NCBI RefSeq assembly: GCF_018132105.1
Contig: NZ_JWHL01000006.1
Span: 20,980-84,979, forward strand
DNA: 64,000 nucleotides
Source: Methanocalculus chunghsingensis
Lineage (GTDB): Archaea; Halobacteriota; Methanomicrobia; Methanomicrobiales; Methanocorpusculaceae
Direction of reading: 5' to 3'
In this document: positions 43,236 to 51,659 of the stretch, piece by piece
How the letters are laid out: each line of letters opens with the position of its first letter
Numbering within the stretch: position 1 is the first letter of the stretch
Position numbers and translations under genes: made by a program
Notes under the pieces: model-generated
The model's input: the letters and a program-made list of their open reading frames with translations, nothing else
Told to the model about the DNA's origin: nothing
Databases searched by the model: none

Positions 43236-43760
43236 CTAGATGAATGGAAACCCGTATATGAGTCCTGCAACCACGATACCCCCGATGAAGAAACATATTG
43301 CCGCTATCCAGCTTGCCAGGGAGAGCTGGAGCGTTCCCGAGATCCCATGGCCTGATGTGCAGCCGCCTGCCCAGCGTGCTCCAAGCCCCATCAGGATCCC
43401 TCCGATGAGGGCGACACCTGCCCTGAGGAGGGGATCGATCCCAAACCCTTCGGCAAAGACCGGGGGGACGATCAGGAGCGAGAAGGTACCAGAGATATAT
43501 GCCGAGATGAACGCTCCTATCAGTATCCCGATGATCAGCATCCACTGCCAGTCGATCGTTGGGGTGAACTTCTGGTAATATGGCATCGTTTCAGCCTTTT
43601 CACGCGATACGGCGGTCTCTACCATCCCTGCGGTCTTTGCATAGGCCGTCGAACATCCCAGGGGCCGGTCCGAGAGGAGGAACGCCGTCCAGATCAGTAC
43701 CCCGATTCCTGCTCCGACAATATAGGGCGACCATGTCGCCGCTGTAAACCATTCGATCAT
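43236..43760 (-). CDS. YeeE/YedE-family membrane protein, first of pair
   Basis: A 174-residue integral membrane protein of the same family. Conserved Cys lie in DRPLGCSTAYAKT and RWAGGCTSGHGISGT, the sulfur-relay positions of this family. Four to five helices. The gene sits 24 bases downstream of the persulfide dioxygenase-rhodanese gene, and 11 bases upstream of the second YeeE/YedE gene, so all are likely in one transcript. Together the two half-size proteins correspond to a full-length YeeE. Confidence 0.9.
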   Translation of the reverse strand: MIEWFTAATWSPYIVGAGIGVLIWTAFLLSDRPLGCSTAYAKTAGMVETAVSREKAETMPYYQKFTPTIDWQWMLIIGILIGAFISAYISGTFSLLIVPPVFAEGFGIDPLLRAGVALIGGILMGLGARWAGGCTSGHGISGTLQLSLASWIAAICFFIGGIVVAGLIYGFPFI

Positions 43761-43784
43761 TTCTCCTCCGTTTGATAAACTCGT

Positions 43785-45158
43785 TTACGGAACAGGTGCA
43801 TACCCGGCCCGGCTGTATGCGGTATAGCCGCCACCAAGGTTCATCACCCTCTCTATACCATGCATCTTCAGGATGCTTGCGGCGATGCTCGCCCGCTGGC
43901 CACCCCGGCACACCACGATATACTGCTTCTCCGGATTCAGTTCGGTATACCTGGTCCGGAGATCATGCCAGGGGATATGCACCGATCCCGTTGCATGGGC
44001 GATATCCCACTCTTCAGTAGATCGGACATCGATCAGTACCGCTTCATCGCCTCTGATGAGCTGGTCTGCCTCCTCCGGGGAGATGACGGGAACCCGGCTG
44101 ATCGGGAGTCCTGCAGTTCCCCAGACGAGCATTCCGCCTTTGAGGAACCCTGTTATCTGGTCGAATCCGACACGGTGCAGGTGGAGGGCCGCCTCTTCGG
44201 CCTGTGGCTTCCCTTCGGCTACAAGGATGATCTCTTTCTCTGCCGGAAGAACCCAGCCCGCCTGGGTGGCAAAGCTCCCGGTAAGATCAATATGCCATGA
44301 TCCCGGTATATGAAGCCCTGAGAATGCCGGGTAGCTCCTGACATCAAGAAGGGTTGCGCCGTTGGATCTGATCGTATCAGAGAAGGCTTTTGGATCGACC
44401 GGGGCTGCCACCGGGAGATGCTTCATCAGTGCGGGCCCTTTCCGGTTGATCTCCGAGCATCGTGCGAAGTGATCAGGAGCTGCCGGCATATCTGATGTGA
44501 GGGCACGGATGAACTCTTCGCGGCTCTGTATCCTGAGGGCATAATTATACTTCTTCTCGTATCCGATGGTGCTCGTCCGTTTGGCGGCCATCGCCCGTCC
44601 GCAGAGGGACCCCATACCATGTGCCGGATAGACCTCGCATTCGTCCGGGAGGGTCATGATCTTGGTATGCAGGTTCTCGTAGAGGGATGTTGCAAGCTCT
44701 TCTGCCCGGCCGGGGAAGAGATCGGGCCTCCCGACATCACCGACGAAGAGGGTGTCACCGGAGAAGAGTGCAACCGGTGTCTCCCCCCTGCCTGTATCGG
44801 TTGCGATGTAACAGATATGCTCGGGAGTATGGCCTGCGGTATCGATGACCGAGAACCTGATATTCTCAAGCGCGATGATATCTCCTTCTTCAACAGCGGA
44901 ATGGGGGAATGCACAGTTCCCTGCCTTTGGGGCATATATAGTGGCGCCTGTCTGGTCTGCCAGATCCAGGTGGCCGGAGATGAAGTCCGCATGCAGATGG
45001 GTTTCAAGGATATGGGTGATTACAAGCCCCATCTCTTCTGCTGCCCTGATATACCGTTTGACATCGCGTGCAGGGTCGATGACTGCACAGGTCCTGTCCC
45101 CGGCGACGATATATGAACTATGGGCTATTCCTGGTATGAAGAACTGGTGAATGATCAT
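43785..45158 (-). CDS. Persulfide dioxygenase-like MBL protein fused to two rhodanese domains
   Basis: A 457-residue cytoplasmic protein. The N-terminal MBL domain (about 1-250) has THLHADFISGH, AGHTPEHICY and SGDTLFVGDVGRPDL, the ETHE1/persulfide dioxygenase pattern. Two rhodanese domains follow: the first (about 265-355) lacks the active Cys (ILVAEGKPQ) and the second (about 370-455) keeps it in IVVCRGGQRAS. Such fusions oxidise or move sulfane sulfur. In a methanogen it is probably for sulfur transfer or oxygen/sulfide tolerance rather than energy. It begins 14 bases after the carrier gene stop. Confidence 0.92.
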   Translation of the reverse strand: MIIHQFFIPGIAHSSYIVAGDRTCAVIDPARDVKRYIRAAEEMGLVITHILETHLHADFISGHLDLADQTGATIYAPKAGNCAFPHSAVEEGDIIALENIRFSVIDTAGHTPEHICYIATDTGRGETPVALFSGDTLFVGDVGRPDLFPGRAEELATSLYENLHTKIMTLPDECEVYPAHGMGSLCGRAMAAKRTSTIGYEKKYNYALRIQSREEFIRALTSDMPAAPDHFARCSEINRKGPALMKHLPVAAPVDPKAFSDTIRSNGATLLDVRSYPAFSGLHIPGSWHIDLTGSFATQAGWVLPAEKEIILVAEGKPQAEEAALHLHRVGFDQITGFLKGGMLVWGTAGLPISRVPVISPEEADQLIRGDEAVLIDVRSTEEWDIAHATGSVHIPWHDLRTRYTELNPEKQYIVVCRGGQRASIAASILKMHGIERVMNLGGGYTAYSRAGYAPVP

Positions 45159-45172
45159 AGGCGATCAGTCGT

Positions 45173-46951
45173 CTATGCGATGAGGATATAGATGAGTGTT
45201 ACGGCGATGCCGATGAAGATGATCGTCATGACGCTCCCTGCCTTGAGGTAATCCCGTGTGCTGTAGCCGCCTGGAGCCATCAGGAGTGCATTCACCTGGT
45301 GTGTCGGAAGGATGAAGGAGTTCGAGGCACAGACCGCAACAAGAAGTGCAAGGGCACGTGGATCGACCCCTGTTCCTGCTCCGGTGAGCATGACGAGCGG
45401 TACAAGAAGAACCGTTGCGGCGACATTTGAGATGATGAGAGAGAGGATCGTCGCAAGGATGGCAACCGCGGCCATGATGATGATCGGGTGGGTTCCGGAG
45501 AGGGTTCCGGTGAGTGATGTGGCGACGAGTGCCGCCGCCCCGGTCTTCTCCATGGCAATCCCAAGCGGGATCAGCCCCCCGATGAGGGCGATCGTCTTCC
45601 ACTCCACTGCACGGTACACCTCATCCGGGGTAAGGATCCCAAAGAGAATCATTCCTGCTGCTCCGGTGAGGAGTGCAAGTGAGAGGGGGACGCCGGTGCC
45701 TGTGAGAAGAAGAGCGGCGGCAAATATCATGACCGCCCGTACTCCTTTGTCATGACGGATCGTCTCAACCTCCGGATGGGTGAGGAGGAGGAGATCACGG
45801 TTCCCTGCAAGGACCCGTAATGCATCCCATGAGCCGAAGGCAACGATGGTGTCTCCTGCAGTGAGAGGGGTATCAGAGAAGTCCGCTCTCGTCTCGGTCT
45901 CCCCGCTCTGGTGGACGATCGGCTCAATTGAGAATCGTTGCCGGAACCCGATCTCCCTGATACTCTGGCCGACGATGGATGCCTTCGGTCGGACGATCAG
46001 TTCCGCAAAGCCATATCCTTCCCCGTCAAGCGTCTCTCTGAGTCTGCTCACAGATCCCGGAGGACTGCATCCGGAGTCACTGACGAATCTCTCAAAGTCC
46101 TCCTTTGTTCCGAGGAAGGCGAGCTCCTGGCCGGGTTCAAGCCGTGTATAGCGTGATGGAGCGACGGTGATCTCCTTGTAGGTCCGGACGGCCAGGAGAT
46201 CGAGTCCGTACCTGAGTTTAAAGAAGGCTTCTTCCCTGGTCTTTCCGATGAACGGGGAGGTTGGCGGGATGGTGCAGGTCCATATCGGATGATCGATGTC
46301 CCATATCTCGGCGACCGTCGGCCCTCTCTTCTCTTCCTCTTTTTTCGGGAGGATACGCTCTCCAAAGAAAGCAAAGAGACCAACTCCGGCAATAAGGAGG
46401 GCAAGGCCGATTGGGGTGACGGCAAAGAGTGAAAAAGGCTCCGCATCTGCCTGGGTGAGGAGATCATTGAGGACGATAAGCGGTCCGGATCCGATCATCG
46501 TCACACTTCCCCCGAGGATTGCGGCAAACCCCATCGGCATCATCAGCCGTGAGACCGGGATCGAGGTCTGCCTGCTGATCCTTCTCATCGCCGGGAGGAA
46601 GAGTGCTGCCGCCCCGATATTCTGCATCACCGAGGAGAGGAGACCAACCGTCATGGAGACGGTGGCATTGACCCGCCTCTCCCCGGTTCCTGCATATCTG
46701 ACGATGGCAGCAGCCAGCCGTGATGTAATCCCTGTCCTCTCAATCCCATACCCAAGGATCATCACCGATGCCATCGCGATGACGGCGTTGGATGCAAATC
46801 CTGAAACCGCCTCCATCGGGGTGACGAGTCCGAGCCATGCAAGAGAGATGGCGGCAAGGATTGCCACAACATCGATCCGTATCCGTTCAGTGATAAAGAG
46901 GATGACTGTTCCTGTGAGGACGAGGATTACGAGGAGAATACCGGTCTCCAT
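45173..46951 (-). CDS. SLC13/DASS-family anion carrier with two TrkA-C domains
   Basis: A 592-residue membrane protein with two clusters of about six helices flanking a cytoplasmic centre. The centre (about residues 210-390) holds two TrkA-C/RCK_C-like domains, seen in RYTRLEPGQELAFLGTKEDFERF and ASIVGQSIREIGFRQRF...TAGDTIVAFG. The SLC13 motif region ISNVAATVLLVPL and ASNSFILPTHQVNALL fits sulfate, thiosulfate or dicarboxylate carriers. It heads the sulfur module with the persulfide dioxygenase and YeeE/YedE genes, so a sulfur oxyanion substrate is inferred. Confidence 0.88.
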   Translation of the reverse strand: METGILLVILVLTGTVILFITERIRIDVVAILAAISLAWLGLVTPMEAVSGFASNAVIAMASVMILGYGIERTGITSRLAAAIVRYAGTGERRVNATVSMTVGLLSSVMQNIGAAALFLPAMRRISRQTSIPVSRLMMPMGFAAILGGSVTMIGSGPLIVLNDLLTQADAEPFSLFAVTPIGLALLIAGVGLFAFFGERILPKKEEEKRGPTVAEIWDIDHPIWTCTIPPTSPFIGKTREEAFFKLRYGLDLLAVRTYKEITVAPSRYTRLEPGQELAFLGTKEDFERFVSDSGCSPPGSVSRLRETLDGEGYGFAELIVRPKASIVGQSIREIGFRQRFSIEPIVHQSGETETRADFSDTPLTAGDTIVAFGSWDALRVLAGNRDLLLLTHPEVETIRHDKGVRAVMIFAAALLLTGTGVPLSLALLTGAAGMILFGILTPDEVYRAVEWKTIALIGGLIPLGIAMEKTGAAALVATSLTGTLSGTHPIIIMAAVAILATILSLIISNVAATVLLVPLVMLTGAGTGVDPRALALLVAVCASNSFILPTHQVNALLMAPGGYSTRDYLKAGSVMTIIFIGIAVTLIYILIA

Positions 46952-47015
46952 TCTGCATCATATCCCTTGCTGGATACAGGGAGATGAGACAGGAGAGTGG
47001 AAAAAGGTTGCCTCT

Positions 47016-47507
47016 TTAGTGGGAAAGGTGGGCGGTCAGCAGGTGGCGGCTGAGCGTCCCCGCTGTATCCGGGTTGGATTCGATACAGTCGAGGAGGAGG
47101 CGAATCTGCTGTATCGTTTCAGGATGGAGTTCATGCTCCATAAAACAGGCATCAGCTTCAGCGATCCGTTCCGGGATCTTCAGCAGGAGGAGAAACTCTT
47201 TGAGGGTCTGGTGGCGGAGATGGACCGATCGCCCGATCTTTTCACCTTCAGGGCGGAGGACGACACCTTCATACTTTCTATACTCGATGAGACCAAAGCT
47301 GTGGAGCTTCCGAAACATCTCGACGACGGTTGAGGGCTGCACTCCAAGTTCAAGGGCAACATCCTTCGTCCTGGCATATCCCTTCTCGGTTACAACCCGG
47401 TAGATAGCTTCGAGATAATCCTCTGCCTTTCGTGAAAGGTTGCTCACGCATGTTCTTCTGTCTGTGCCTGATGAACAATGTTTTCCTCCATGATGATGGT
47501 TATGCAT
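47016..47507 (-). CDS. DtxR-family metal-dependent repressor with His-rich N-terminal extension
   Basis: A 163-residue DtxR/MntR-like regulator: KAEDYLEAIYRVVTEKGYARTKDVALELGVQPSTVVEMF is the winged-helix pattern, followed by the dimer domain with metal ligands in ADACFMEHELHPE. The N-terminus MHNHHHGGKHCSSG is a metal-ligand-rich tail not usual for the family; GAGGTA lies before ATG 47507, while GTG 47447 would give the ordinary start. It stands 64 bases upstream of the SLC13-like gene on the same strand, so it may control the sulfur module; divalent metal is expected as its ligand. Confidence 0.88.
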   Translation of the reverse strand: MHNHHHGGKHCSSGTDRRTCVSNLSRKAEDYLEAIYRVVTEKGYARTKDVALELGVQPSTVVEMFRKLHSFGLIEYRKYEGVVLRPEGEKIGRSVHLRHQTLKEFLLLLKIPERIAEADACFMEHELHPETIQQIRLLLDCIESNPDTAGTLSRHLLTAHLSH

Positions 47508-48229
47508 AGACGAAGATACCTCTGTGAAGATTGGTTGGTTGTACTTATTTCTGTTTGGTCAGTATCAAGTGGTGCCGAATAATGTTCGTAAAAGAGTCAA
47601 AAACCAAACAATGGAAAAGAGGTAATCGGAGATCTCCTGTCCGGCTGGTGAATATATTGTATGTATTGCCGGAATAACGGGTTCTGGATGAGGTTTCGAT
47701 TGATAACCGATGGCTGAGTGGTTATTGTCGCTGTCTTCGTCTTCAGGTTCTCCGTGTACCTGAATCCAAAGATCAGTATGCTGAACCTACCTGTTATCCC
47801 CTCCGTATGGCTCTGATGCCCCGTCTCCGGAGAGCCGGATATCCGATCGTACTGCACCTCTGAGGAAGGAACGAACCGCCTCCCTCCGTTCTCCATCATC
47901 CCGATGATGGAGGCTTTTGATAGAACTGTGTACACCCATCAGTGTACCCTCCATCTTGCCTGACCGCTCTTTTGCATGGTACTGTTTCCGTTTTGCGAGC
48001 AGGGTTCTGATCGTTTCTGCATCCCGTTCGGGGTGCTCTCCCTTTCTCACCCGCTCGCTGATACTATACTAGTCTCTTCGGGAGGTATGACTCCTCGCCA
48101 AAGAATGTGCGGAGATGGAACCAATTTCCGTGACTCATTTGGTTTTGACTTTGAAACCGAACGGATGCCGCAGACACTCAAGGTGTCCTGATAGAGAAGA
48201 CTATTATTGTATCAGGCGATACCTTCGCT
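47508..48229. other. Long non-coding or decayed region between DtxR-like and HEAT genes
   Basis: About 720 bases with no gene that I can support. Two overlapping minus-strand open frames (47597-47935 and 47787-48050) together read like a frameshifted protein of unknown type, with KRKQYHAKERSGKMEGTLMG in one frame and VLSKASIIGMMENGGRRFV in the other. A perfect 10+10 inverted repeat, CTCCATCATC-CC-GATGATGGAG, lies at 47891-47912. The stretch near 48090-48210 shows nothing. Confidence 0.3.
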
Positions 48230-49450
48230 ATGCATTCCGTGTACCGGCACCTTCCGGTAGTGATCATCTTTCTCGGTCTCCTCATCGCAACAGCAGCCGA
48301 GCTTATTTATCATGCCGGAGCCGGGCTCGTCACCGGATATACGCATATCTATTACCTGGTGATCATCGTCACAGCATATTACTTCAGGTTCTGGGGGGTC
48401 GCTGTCGGAGGATACCTCGGTATTATTCATATCATGGCAGATATTGCCCTGACCGGATCGGTAACCAGCGATGCTATGATCAGGTCAGCTTCCTTTATTG
48501 CAGCAGGTATCCTCTCTGCGGCTCTTTTTTCAGGGTTCCGGGCTGAGATACCTGTCAGTGAGGTTATCCAGAATAGTATGTGCCGTGTTCGTGCACGAAT
48601 GGTCTCTGAGAAGGATATCATTCGTATGCGACAGGAATGTGATCTTCCTTCCCTCCTTGCCATCCTCACCTTTGGAGAGATGGATACCCGGTATGCGGCG
48701 ATTGATGCTCTTGGGCGGCTCCGGGATACACGGGCCATCGAACCTCTTATCGAGAGTCTAAAGAGCGATGCTTATTCCGGCCTGCGATGGAAGGCGGCCG
48801 AGGCACTTGCGAGGATTGGATCCCCTGCCGTCGGCCCCCTCATCTCCCTCCTCTCAGATCGGGATGAGGATGTCAGGTGGAAGGTCGCAATTGCACTTGG
48901 TGAGATTCGCGACCCCCGGGCGATCGATCCCCTCATCTCCCTCCTCTCGGATCCCGATTCCTATGTCCGGAGCAGGGCCGCGCTTGCCCTGGCAACCATC
49001 GGAGAACCAGCCTTATCAGATCTGATTGGATCTCTTCAATCAGAGGATCCGGTTGTCAGGGCCTCCTCTGCTTCTGCCCTTGGCAATCTTGGGGCCGGGG
49101 GGGCAATAACGCCGCTCATCTCCCTCCTCTTGGATCCCGATGACCGGGTGAGATCCGAGGTAATATCAGCCCTTTCAAGAATCGGATCATCCGTGATCCC
49201 ACCCCTTATCGAGGTGATACGAACAGCACCCCCGGATCGCCGTCCCGCTCTCCTCATCCCTTCGGGTGATCCCGGAGCGGTGAGTCCGCTTATTGAGATG
49301 ATCGAGGAGGCTGATCCGGATCTGAGAAGGGAACTGGCGATGGCACTTCTGGAGTCGGGCGATCCCCGTCTCTCCGTCTTCATCGAGGAGCTGAATAAAG
49401 AGGTCCCCTCTCCTGGCAGGCTTATTGATGGCCTTTCATGGAGGAGGTAA
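48230..49450 (+). CDS. Membrane-anchored HEAT-repeat protein
   Basis: A 406-residue protein. The first ~105 residues form about four transmembrane helices (VVIIFLGLLIATAA, IYYLVIIVTAYYFRF, GYLGIIHIMADIAL, SFIAAGILSAALF), similar to integral sensory N-termini of Methanomicrobia kinases. From about 140 to 395 the chain is made of HEAT repeats with the pattern 'DxRAIEPLIESL...LRWKAAEALARIG'. The combination suggests a membrane-bound scaffold. It precedes a DUF432-MscS-HEAT cluster on the same strand, with a 34-base gap. Confidence 0.8.
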   Translation: MHSVYRHLPVVIIFLGLLIATAAELIYHAGAGLVTGYTHIYYLVIIVTAYYFRFWGVAVGGYLGIIHIMADIALTGSVTSDAMIRSASFIAAGILSAALFSGFRAEIPVSEVIQNSMCRVRARMVSEKDIIRMRQECDLPSLLAILTFGEMDTRYAAIDALGRLRDTRAIEPLIESLKSDAYSGLRWKAAEALARIGSPAVGPLISLLSDRDEDVRWKVAIALGEIRDPRAIDPLISLLSDPDSYVRSRAALALATIGEPALSDLIGSLQSEDPVVRASSASALGNLGAGGAITPLISLLLDPDDRVRSEVISALSRIGSSVIPPLIEVIRTAPPDRRPALLIPSGDPGAVSPLIEMIEEADPDLRRELAMALLESGDPRLSVFIEELNKEVPSPGRLIDGLSWRR

Positions 49451-49484
49451 TCTTTATTGGGGTTCCCTCACCAGATCACATCAG

Positions 49485-50198
49485 ATGTACGGCCGGTATG
49501 GGTATCAGTTCTGTGTTGAAAAGGGTGATTTAAAGGTCTGCTTCTCAAAAGACGAGGATTTCATCAGGTACTATCGGGGCCTTGGTGATAAGACGGTGGA
49601 GCGGATCGTCGCATCCGATTCCGGGACTGTGTACATCAACCCGGTTGAACCCCTGAATCTCCCTGACGAGGTGACACGCTATCTTGAGATCCGGTTTGAG
49701 CCAATCCTCATCGAACCAGAGACTGTCCGGAAGATCTACCTGACATTTCCGATCGAGATCGGGGTATTCCTTGGAAAATCAGATGCAATCCAGTTAATAG
49801 ATGTCTTCTCCCGGATGCCCCAGAAGTACTCGCTGTATGGACCGACAGATACCGGGGTGATCACCCGGTACTACTGGAGTGCCGTCTATCTCCACCGCCC
49901 ATTGCCGGATCCCTGGTATGAAGGTGTCCTTGAACTCACCATCCATAATACAACCAAAGGATGGGTCGAGGTCTCCCGTGCGGTCTTTGAGAACTATGGG
50001 ATGAAGATCTACTTTGACGAGGAACTGGTCTCAATGAAAGGGAATATGCAGATTATCAAGCAAACGATAGCTGAGACCTCATTCGTCGATAAGCCGCTCA
50101 GGGAGGGGATGCAGAAGTCACTTGAACTCTACTACTCAAGGAAGATACCCGGTGTTGAGCGTGCAGTATACTATACCATGGAAGAGGGGGTCAGTTAG
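49485..50198 (+). CDS. DUF432 family protein
   Basis: A 237-residue archaeal DUF432 protein beginning MYGRYGYQFCVEKGDLKVCF. Family proteins are commonly encoded next to MscS-like channels, as here, where the MscS gene starts directly after the stop codon (TAG 50196-50198, ATG 50199). No membrane segment or catalytic motif is seen; the sequence is mostly predicted beta strand. The function is unknown; a channel-linked regulatory role follows from context only. ATG 49485 is chosen as the frame upstream belongs to the previous gene. Confidence 0.85.
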   Translation: MYGRYGYQFCVEKGDLKVCFSKDEDFIRYYRGLGDKTVERIVASDSGTVYINPVEPLNLPDEVTRYLEIRFEPILIEPETVRKIYLTFPIEIGVFLGKSDAIQLIDVFSRMPQKYSLYGPTDTGVITRYYWSAVYLHRPLPDPWYEGVLELTIHNTTKGWVEVSRAVFENYGMKIYFDEELVSMKGNMQIIKQTIAETSFVDKPLREGMQKSLELYYSRKIPGVERAVYYTMEEGVS

Positions 50199-51161
50199 AT
50201 GATTGTCACCGGTTCAGAAGCTGCCACTCAGTCTGATGAGACGATTTTGAACTTTCTGACAAACCCAATCCTCGGGGAGACGACACCGCTCGATCTCGTA
50301 TGGGTCATCATCATCATCATTATTGCAATGACCCTGATCCGGGTCGTCAGGATGCAGCTGAAACGAACCTTCGGAGATCGGGTGCCGAAGTCGGATCTCG
50401 ACTTTATGTCAACGGTTGTGACATATCTTTTGTATCTGGCAACCTTCCTCATCATACTGCCATACCTGCATTTTGACCTCTCGGGTCTCTTCGTCGCCGG
50501 AGGTATCATCGCACTGGCTCTGGCCTTTGCTACCCAGAATATCGTCGCAAACCTGGTCTCCGGCCTCTTTCTGATGTTCGAGCGGCCGATCAAGATCGGT
50601 GATAATATCTCGATAAATACTCTGACAGGGACGGTCCAGAATATTCAGATCATGTCAACGATTGTGCGGACATTTGATGGAATCTATATCCGGATACCAA
50701 ACTCAAAACTCTTCACCAGTGATATCACAAATCTTGTCATCCATCCTGCACGACGCTTTGAATATATCATCGGAATACGATACAAGGATGATGCGGGAAA
50801 AGCGATCTCGATCATCAGGGATATGATCGATAAACAGCCCTACGCTTTAAAAAGTCCGGGGCCATCTGTGTATGTTGACATGCTTGACAGCTCAAGCGTC
50901 AATATTGTCGTCAAGATCTGGGCCCCTTCTCTCTACTGGTGGGGGCTCCGGACCGAACTTCTCTGGAAACTCAAAGTTGAACTTGAGAAGAATGACATCC
51001 AGATACCATTTCCCCAACAGGAGGTCTGGTTTAATAATATCCTGAAGGCTGACATGAAGAGTGTCAAAGAGCCTCCCCCAATTCGTGAGATCCCCTATCA
51101 GGAGATTGAAAAAAAGGAAAATATACATGGTCCAAAACCAGGTGAGACACATGGCTGGTAA
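50199..51161 (+). CDS. MscS-family mechanosensitive ion channel
   Basis: A 320-residue small-conductance channel. Three N-terminal helices (about 30-50, 70-90, 92-120) end in the pore helix region FATQNIVANLVSGLFLMFERPIKIGD, which is the MscS signature. The cytoplasmic beta and alpha/beta domains follow (TVQNIQIMSTIVRTFDG, RRFEYIIGIRYKDDAG). It opens on hypo-osmotic stretch to release solutes, so it complements the osmoprotectant importer in this window. The tail beyond about 300 (KEPPPIREIPYQEI) is a charged extension. Its end overlaps the next gene. Confidence 0.93.
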   Translation: MIVTGSEAATQSDETILNFLTNPILGETTPLDLVWVIIIIIIAMTLIRVVRMQLKRTFGDRVPKSDLDFMSTVVTYLLYLATFLIILPYLHFDLSGLFVAGGIIALALAFATQNIVANLVSGLFLMFERPIKIGDNISINTLTGTVQNIQIMSTIVRTFDGIYIRIPNSKLFTSDITNLVIHPARRFEYIIGIRYKDDAGKAISIIRDMIDKQPYALKSPGPSVYVDMLDSSSVNIVVKIWAPSLYWWGLRTELLWKLKVELEKNDIQIPFPQQEVWFNNILKADMKSVKEPPPIREIPYQEIEKKENIHGPKPGETHGW

Positions 51162-51654
51162 AGAAGAAATATATGCATTATTCAGAGCCGTCGGAGAACC
51201 GGATCTCGAGGCGAGGAGAGAAGCGGAACTGGCGCTCGCCGCGATCGGCCCGTCAGCCATCCCTGAGATTGTCGGAGCGTTAGAGGAGTCACAGGCGACG
51301 ATGCGATGGTACCTTGCCCGTGCCATCGTCAGGATGGGCGTTGTTTCTGTTGAGCCGGTGATCGAGGCGATCCGTTCAGCCGGGGATCCGGATGTCCGCC
51401 GGTATCTCACCGGATCCCTGGCATCGCTCGGTGAGGTGGCGATCCCGCATCTCATCAGGTATCTCGCAGATGATGATGTCAATGTCCGTGGAGCAGTCGC
51501 ACTGGCGCTCTGCCGTATCGGGGAGCCTGCCATTCCCGGCCTGACAGAGGCAGCCGAAGGGGATGATCCCTTCCTCCGCACCTGTGCCGAGCTCGTCCTC
51601 TTCAGGATGGGTGAAGAGGGGATCGGGGCACTCTTTTCCGAAGAAGAGAGGTAA
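51151..51654 (+). CDS. Small HEAT-repeat protein
   Basis: A 167-residue soluble protein of four to five HEAT repeats, for instance [40 protein letters not shown] and [20 protein letters not shown]. The start ATG 51151 lies inside the end of the MscS gene with GGTGA just before; ATG 51127 is another option. The overlap indicates coupled translation with the channel, so a partner role at the channel or with DUF432 is possible. It is followed by the polymerase gene after five bases. Confidence 0.8.
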   Translation: MAGKEEIYALFRAVGEPDLEARREAELALAAIGPSAIPEIVGALEESQATMRWYLARAIVRMGVVSVEPVIEAIRSAGDPDVRRYLTGSLASLGEVAIPHLIRYLADDDVNVRGAVALALCRIGEPAIPGLTEAAEGDDPFLRTCAELVLFRMGEEGIGALFSEEER

Positions 51655-51659
51655 CTGAT

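Noticed and set aside
46296..47333. 345-codon plus-strand frame over the SLC13-like and DtxR-like genes
   Set aside because: It is antisense to two well-supported genes and reads as a low-information basic sequence.
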